A stretch of 64,000 nucleotides of DNA, taken from Alligator mississippiensis. Its lineage: Eukaryota > Chordata > Crocodylia > Alligatoridae. The notes below the pieces were generated by a model. That model was not told the DNA's origin, did not search any database, and was given only the letters and a program-made list of their open reading frames with translations. The stretch spans positions 115,452,162-115,516,161 of the forward strand of contig NC_081824.1 in assembly GCF_030867095.1 (NCBI RefSeq), in the 5' to 3' direction. Shown one piece after another: positions 60,901 through 64,000 of this stretch; position 1 is the first letter of the stretch, and the number at the start of each line of letters is the position of its first letter. The translations under genes and the position numbers were made by a program.

Positions 60901-63601
60901 TTTTCCACATAAATACTTGTTAAACAGGATCACAGACCATTAGCCAACATCCAAACATTTGTAACGTGTGCGCAGATATACTATATATGCATCTGTGTAA
61001 TATATATTTTACACACACATGTGTTAGAATTTGGACATTGGGTAATGGACTATGACCCTGTAGTATTTATGTGGGAAATTCTTATTCCCTCAACATGTAC
61101 ACACGTACACACACCTGCGTGTATTTCCCCCCCCCCCGTTACATTTTGTTAAACAAGCTGTAACAGAAAGCTCCTCATCCCTTACACACACTTTGATGTT
61201 TTCCACCACAATCAGTTCACAAACATACATTCAAAGAACAGGTAGAGATCATCAGCCCGTCTGCTCCTCAAACAGTGTTTTCAGTATGTACTGGTTCATG
61301 GAGAATTAGTGCCTCCTGACTCTAGGGGGGCACCAGCAGCCAATCGCCCAGCCTGGAAGCACCAGTGGCAAAACTGGAAGTGCTGCTGGCGCTTCTTGGG
61401 GGGGCACCCACCAGCGAGGGCCAATCTCAGGGGAGGCATGTGCCTCCCCCATTCCCCCCCCATGCATCACCTACATCCTGGTTGCATTGAAGACCTGCGC
61501 CAAGCTATTGATGATGCCTTGCAAAGGATATCAAATCAAAAAATGCTGCTTTAGTCTTATTTCTTTATAGGTTGTATATAGCTTCTGTCATTGGGTTGCT
61601 GCATTCCATATCAATAAATAAATAAATAAATGCATTGCTTTTAACTTCACTGTTGCTTTTTGCTCAACCTCTGGATTCCTAGAGCAGTGTTTCTCAACCC
61701 GTGGATCATGATCCAAAAGTAGGTTGCAAGAATGTATGAAAGGGTTCAAACTAACTTTAAAAACGGATTCTCCTTTACAAGAGAAAAAAAAAAAAGGGGG
61801 GGGGGGAACGGGACCGTGGCTCTTCCCTTGCAGGTTGGCAGAGTTGCAGCCTGCAAGGGGCTGCTTGGGGCTCCCCATACCCCACACAGCCACCCCTTGC
61901 CCCACACACTGGGGGGATTGGGACCTAAGGGCAGGGGGCAGAGGATCAGGAGTGAGGGGCACATTGGAACTGACCATCAATGTTTACTAATGGGTCCTGG
62001 TACAAAAAAGGTTGAGAACTGCTGTTTCAAAGCAAAAGGCTAGACTGCTGCTACAACTTAAAGAATTATGGACCTCCTTGACTTCCCAAAGCAGCCTTGA
62101 AATTTCTCCTTCTAGAGACAACTTCATACCAGAAAAATCAATAAAGCCATGAAAATACAGTGTTTCCCTTCCTTCAAGGTGAATTACAGTCCCTGCTCAA
62201 CAAGGGCAGCCTCACCCCAGACTGGGAAGAGGGTCTTTTAGGCTGTGTCTGACAAGTCAGGTTTTCAGGGAGTCACAAAAGCCACTCAAATCCATCCCTT
62301 TACACTCTTTAGCAGACCAGCAACCCCCTTCTGTACAACTTCAGTGTAGCTTTCACACAAAGAACAAAGCCAGCTGGGCACAGCACCCTACGACCACAGA
62401 ATCATAGAAAATGAGGGTTGAAAGGGACATCAGCAGGTCATCTAGTGCAGTGTTTCTCAACCAGTGGGACATGTTCCACTGGTGGGACTCGAAGGTTGTG
62501 TAGGCGGGACTTCAATTCATTGCTCGATTGAAAAATAGATCAGATATTCAAATAGATGAATCAACAGATTCAAATAAATGATTCAAATAGATATTTATTG
62601 ATTCAACTAGATGAATCAACAGACATTTCAAGCAGTGCAAATTTTGTGGGGTTTTGTTTTTGTCATGGTGGGACCAGGGGTTTCTGAGAAAATGGTTGGT
62701 GGGATGTAAGGTGCAAAAGGTTGAGAAGCACCGATCTAGTGAGTCCAGATCCCTGCTCAAAGCAGGACCATGCCCAACTAGATCATCCCAGCCAAACCTC
62801 TGTCTATCCCGGGCTCAAAAACCTCCAAGGATGGAGAGTTCACAACCTGTCTAGGCAACCTGTTCCAGTGCTTTTCTACCCTCCTAGTGAGAAAATTCTT
62901 TCCTAATATCTAACCCAAACCTTTCCATGCTGCAATGCAAGACCGCTGCTCCTCCTTCAGTCATCTGCCACTACTGAGAGAGTACCACAGGCAAGGCATA
63001 GGGAGGGCACAGGGGGGCACATGCCCCTCCCGAGAGCGCTGGTGCCACCAGACAGCAAGCGCGCCAGCTGGTAGGGGGGCACGGAGAGTGCCAGTGCCCT
63101 GAAACTGGCCACCAGCTGGTTGCTGGGGGAGCCCTGCCCCCGGTGGCGGACTGGCTGCTGGGGGGTGCCCCCCCCAGACTGGAGAGGCCCCAGTCACCCA
63201 TGAAATGTACGAAAGAGTCCTAACAAACTTTAAAAATTGATTCTTTTACAGAAAGAAAAACCATGGACCACCATGTCTTTTGCCTTGAGGGGTTTCAGCC
63301 TGCAAGGAGCTGCTCGCCCCCGACCCTGGCATATACCCCCCCCCCCTTGCCCTACAGCCCAGCAAGAAGCCAGCGCGGGAAGGCCGGGAGCGGAGACAGC
63401 GCAGGGAGGCGGGCAGCAAGGGGACCGCAGCGCAGCGCAGCATTGGGGCGGCGGGGCTGGGAGCAGCGAGCCAAGGACGCAGGATATTGCCCAAGAGGCA
63501 GCGAGTTGCCCAAGAGGCAGCGGAGAGCGCGAGGGGGAGCCCGCCGCCACCAGCCGCCTCCCCCCGCTCCCACCTGGGGGCACCGCCTCGCGGCTGCCCA
63601 T
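40626..63601 (-). CDS. SLC18B1: SLC18B1, vesicular polyamine transporter (MFS, SLC18 family), complete, 14 coding exons
   Basis: SLC18B1 (VPAT) is a 12-helix major-facilitator antiporter that loads spermine and spermidine into vesicles. Minus-strand exons: 63601-63574, 60482-60343, 58562-58467, 56067-55994, 55217-55070, 51110-50954, 49752-49616, 47322-47221, 45915-45824, 45620-45525, 44700-44626, 41219-41126, 41027-40978, 40713-40626. All borders are GT/AG and phases match. The total is 1377 bp, 458 residues plus TAG, against 456 in human. Diagnostic stretches: CYSILGPFFP (TM1), VPDGPVF then FAAAMTAS, GSLEIFSGLGLVLGPPLGG, PAGYVGLVFLG, ENGFEEGLS and FVGPTLGGF. The C-terminal tail keeps the acidic-leucine look (EERAHLL) of a sorting signal. 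Exon 1 encodes only MGSREAVPP; it was chosen because its donor phase fits exon 2 and it lies in the CpG island. That exon is the least certain part (about 0.6); exons 2-14 are secure. Confidence 0.95.
41500..42845 (+). repeat. L3/CR1-like LINE remnant: ORF2 C-terminal part and 3'UTR
   Basis: A CTTCACTGGCTTCC box near 42366 encodes the SLHWLP motif seen at the C-terminus of CR1/L2/L3 ORF2. It is followed by CTTGATGATAAGC, TTTTTGTTCTGTG and GGCAGAGCTCCTAATAC, the order of the L3-type 3' end. Worn and not coding. It lies in SLC18B1 intron 11 (between exons 11 and 12), antisense to the gene. The start is approximate. Confidence 0.6.
42880..42930. repeat. (GA)n microsatellite
   Basis: About 50 bp of uninterrupted GA dinucleotides in an SLC18B1 intron. 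Confidence 0.97.
43100..43860. other. Intronic stretch of SLC18B1, unidentified
   Basis: More balanced base composition than the rest of the intron, with several short open frames on the plus strand. None shows a known domain. Possibly a worn transposon gene. Confidence 0.25.
43868..44307. mobile_element. MITE with two long hairpins, GTCTACAC-type family
   Basis: Left end ATGTGTCTACACGTGTAGTT, right end AGATATGCATAGACGTGCC. Inside are an almost perfect 66-bp palindrome (44194-44259, CCATTTTTAAGGCGCATTAA facing CTTAATGTGCCTTAAAAATGG) and a second hairpin with perfect 15-bp arms GCCTAAATTTGATAC / GTATCAAATTTAGGC (44133-44175). Confidence 0.75.
48770..49500. mobile_element. Foldback-type MITE with imperfect 8-bp target duplication
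   Basis: Left AAGGCTGTGAACATG and right (reverse complement ATGGGGGTGTGCGAAGCG) termini. Subterminal arms at 48905-48970 and 49295-49365 are inverted copies (ATTTGGCTATAGACACAGCT vs ATTCGGCCATAGACAGAGCT). Flanks TACACAGT (48762-48769) and TATGCAGT (49501-49508) match at 6 of 8. The middle is GC-rich. In SLC18B1 intron 7 region. Confidence 0.7.
51650..52045. mobile_element. Nested inverted-repeat element
   Basis: Inner inverted repeat at 51664-51765: ATGATTAGATTCTATACATG faces ACATATAGAATCTAATTATG. An outer pair, ATTTAAGATGATC near 51658 and CATCTTAGAATTGAG near 52031, brackets a GC-rich middle. Boundaries are approximate. Confidence 0.5.
52500..53260. repeat. GC-rich block with internal repeats in SLC18B1 intron 5
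   Basis: CTGTCCCTGGCTGAT recurs at about 52570, 52757 and (as CTGTCCCTGGCTAAG) 52974, about 190-220 bp apart. It resembles the GC-rich cores of the foldback elements but no terminal repeats were found. Confidence 0.45.
54641..54670. repeat. (TTTA)n microsatellite
   Basis: Seven or so TTTA units in SLC18B1 intron 5. Confidence 0.9.
55266..55380 (+). repeat. MIR/CORE-SINE-like element
   Basis: A tRNA-like head, GCATGGTCTAGTGGC, is followed about 75 bp on by CTAGGCAAGTCACTCAACCT, the MIR core (TTGGGCAAGTTACTTAACCT). In SLC18B1 intron 4, next to exon 5. Confidence 0.7.
55833..55870 (-). repeat. MIR-like core fragment
   Basis: GGCACAGGGAAGTTAAGTTA followed by CCCACTCAAG resembles the antisense MIR core (GGCACAGAGAGGTTAAGTAA, CTTGCCCAAG). 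Short, so uncertain. Confidence 0.4.
57333..57602. mobile_element. Palindromic MITE in SLC18B1 intron 3
   Basis: Left end CTGCCTATACACATGCTCAG, right end (reverse complement) CTGCCCATACATGTGCTGG, followed by paired TAATTAGAAT blocks. An inner inverted pair, AAAAATGGCTGC / GCAGCCATTTTT, sits at the centre. The whole unit can fold back on itself. Confidence 0.75.
59874..60215. mobile_element. MITE, GTCTACAC-type family
   Basis: Left end GGGCATGTCTACACATGCAC, right end (reverse complement) GGTACATCTACATGTACATT. Interior palindromic blocks ACCTATTTTACTGTGCG / GCATGCAGTAAAATAGG. In SLC18B1 intron 2. Confidence 0.7.
61613..61632. repeat. (AATA)n microsatellite
   Basis: Five or so AATA units in SLC18B1 intron 1. 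Confidence 0.9.
61685..62024. mobile_element. hAT-type MITE, CAGTGTTTCTCAACC terminus
   Basis: Left terminus CAGTGTTTCTCAACC, right terminus (reverse complement CAGCAGTTCTCAACC), 340 bp. The flanking 8-mers do not match well, so it is old or rearranged. It shares about 130 bp of interior with 63199-63345. Confidence 0.75.
62396..62950 (-). repeat. CR1 LINE fragment, antisense, split by a hAT insertion
   Basis: CAGAATCATAGAAAATGAGG starts the reverse-complement CR1 3' end. The CR1 resumes after 62741 with AGTCCAGATCCCTGCTCAAA and runs to about 62950. The hAT at 62448-62733 separates the halves. Confidence 0.88.
62448..62733. mobile_element. hAT-type MITE inserted in CR1, perfect 8-bp target duplication
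   Basis: Termini CAGTGTTTCTCAACC and (reverse complement) CGGTGCTTCTCAACC. Flanks ATCTAGTG at 62440-62447 and 62734-62741 are identical. The interior carries short ATTCAAATAGAT-type repeats. The insertion postdates the CR1. Confidence 0.93.
63199..63345 (+). repeat. Partial copy of the 61.7-kb hAT interior beside the CpG island
   Basis: AACTTTAAAAATTGATTCTT and CAGCCTGCAAGGAGCTGCT match the interior of 61685-62024 (AACTTTAAAAACGGATTCTC, CAGCCTGCAAGGGGCTGCTT) in the same order. No hAT termini remain. Confidence 0.6.
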
Positions 63602-63960
63602 CCCCGCGGGCCCCGCTCGCCGCCTCTCTGGAGGGAGCCCGGGCGTCGCTCGGCCGCTTCTTATCCTCGCTCCGTGCCGCGGAGGCGGAGTCCGGGAGCG
63701 GCTCCCAGCGCTGCAGGGAGCATGCTCTGCTCCTGCCGGCCGCTCCCGGGGCTGTGCGGGGCCCCTCTGCCCCCGAGGGCTGGCTGCCAGCCCGCGCTCC
63801 CCCCCTTCCCGGCCTGCGAGGCGCTGCGCTGTCACGTGCCCCGCTCCTTCACTCGAGGGGGAGCAGAGATGGGGCTTCTTCCCCCCCCTTCAGTTTGTTT
63901 CCTTTTCTCCAGTCCAGTTTTAGAGCCTGGCAGAGACCTGCTGGGCCTTACCGTCCTGGC
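63340..63960. promoter_or_regulatory. CpG-island promoter of SLC18B1
   Basis: A sharp rise in G+C with many CpG dinucleotides, unlike the AT-rich introns around it. It contains the first coding exon and a CACGTG E-box at 63833-63838 upstream of the ATG. No TATA box is evident, as expected for a broadly expressed gene. Long open frames on both strands here result from high GC and are not taken as genes. Confidence 0.7.
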
Positions 63961-64000
63961 AGTGGCGGTAATCAAACTACATGGCTGCAGTCGAGGCGCT
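63953..64000 (-). other. Possible upstream non-coding exon (5'UTR) with GTAAGG donor
   Basis: Reading leftwards from the window edge, CAGGACG is followed by GTAAGG at 63952/63951, a good donor. The only ATG nearby is followed directly by TAG, so any exon would be non-coding. It could be an alternative first exon of SLC18B1 or chance. Confidence 0.2.

Noticed and set aside
63230-63923. Open frames of about 200 residues on both strands at the right end
   Set aside because: They overlap each other in a CpG island, are rich in Pro, Arg, Gly and Ala, and show no domain. The short SLC18B1 first exon explains the locus.

Overview
The window is vertebrate nuclear DNA. It has long introns with GT-AG splice sites and a dense layer of CR1 retroposons and hAT-like DNA transposon copies. 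Worn MIR-like and L3-like repeats and Ty3/Gypsy fossils are also present. The repeat mix and the divergence of the genes from the human sequences I remember suggest a sauropsid, most likely a crocodilian, though a turtle cannot be excluded from sequence reading alone.

Three host genes lie on the minus strand in the order VNN - VNN - SLC18B1, which matches the human 6q23 neighbourhood (VNN1, VNN3, VNN2, SLC18B1). (1) The left vanin (pantetheinase) gene is partial: exons 1-4 are at 1248-5172 and the rest lies beyond the left edge. (2) The second vanin is complete, with seven coding exons at 20796-30756 that splice in frame to 496 residues and end without a GPI-anchor tail. (3) SLC18B1, the vesicular polyamine transporter, has fourteen coding exons at 40626-63601 that splice in frame to 458 residues; the first coding exon is a short one inside a CpG island near the right edge. 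The two vanins share exon sizes, splice phases and 5' flanking sequence, so they are tandem duplicates. They share no pathway step with SLC18B1; the link is shared synteny.

Layout: 1-1.2 kb repeat-like sequence; 1.2-5.2 kb vanin A; 5.3-8.7 kb intergenic with a possible LTR, a dispersed repeat and a MITE; 8.7-14.9 kb a broken minus-strand Ty3/Gypsy element with one clear LTR; 14.9-20.8 kb MITE-like sequence and a 1.5-kb hAT-like element; 20.8-30.8 kb vanin B, with a foldback, MITEs, a nested hAT and a CR1 in its introns; 31.3-34.2 kb a 2.9-kb hAT-like element with an exact 8-bp target duplication and a large GC-rich inverted repeat inside; 34-40 kb intergenic with CR1 pieces, a MIR-like piece and a second Gypsy fossil; 40.6-63.6 kb SLC18B1 with many intronic repeats; 63.3-64 kb a CpG-island promoter.

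I saw no tRNA, rRNA, CRISPR or bacterial-type feature and no convincing new host gene. The most unusual content is the foldback (self-complementary) transposon copies, several nested with readable target-site duplications, and the changed active-site neighbourhood plus missing GPI tail of vanin B.
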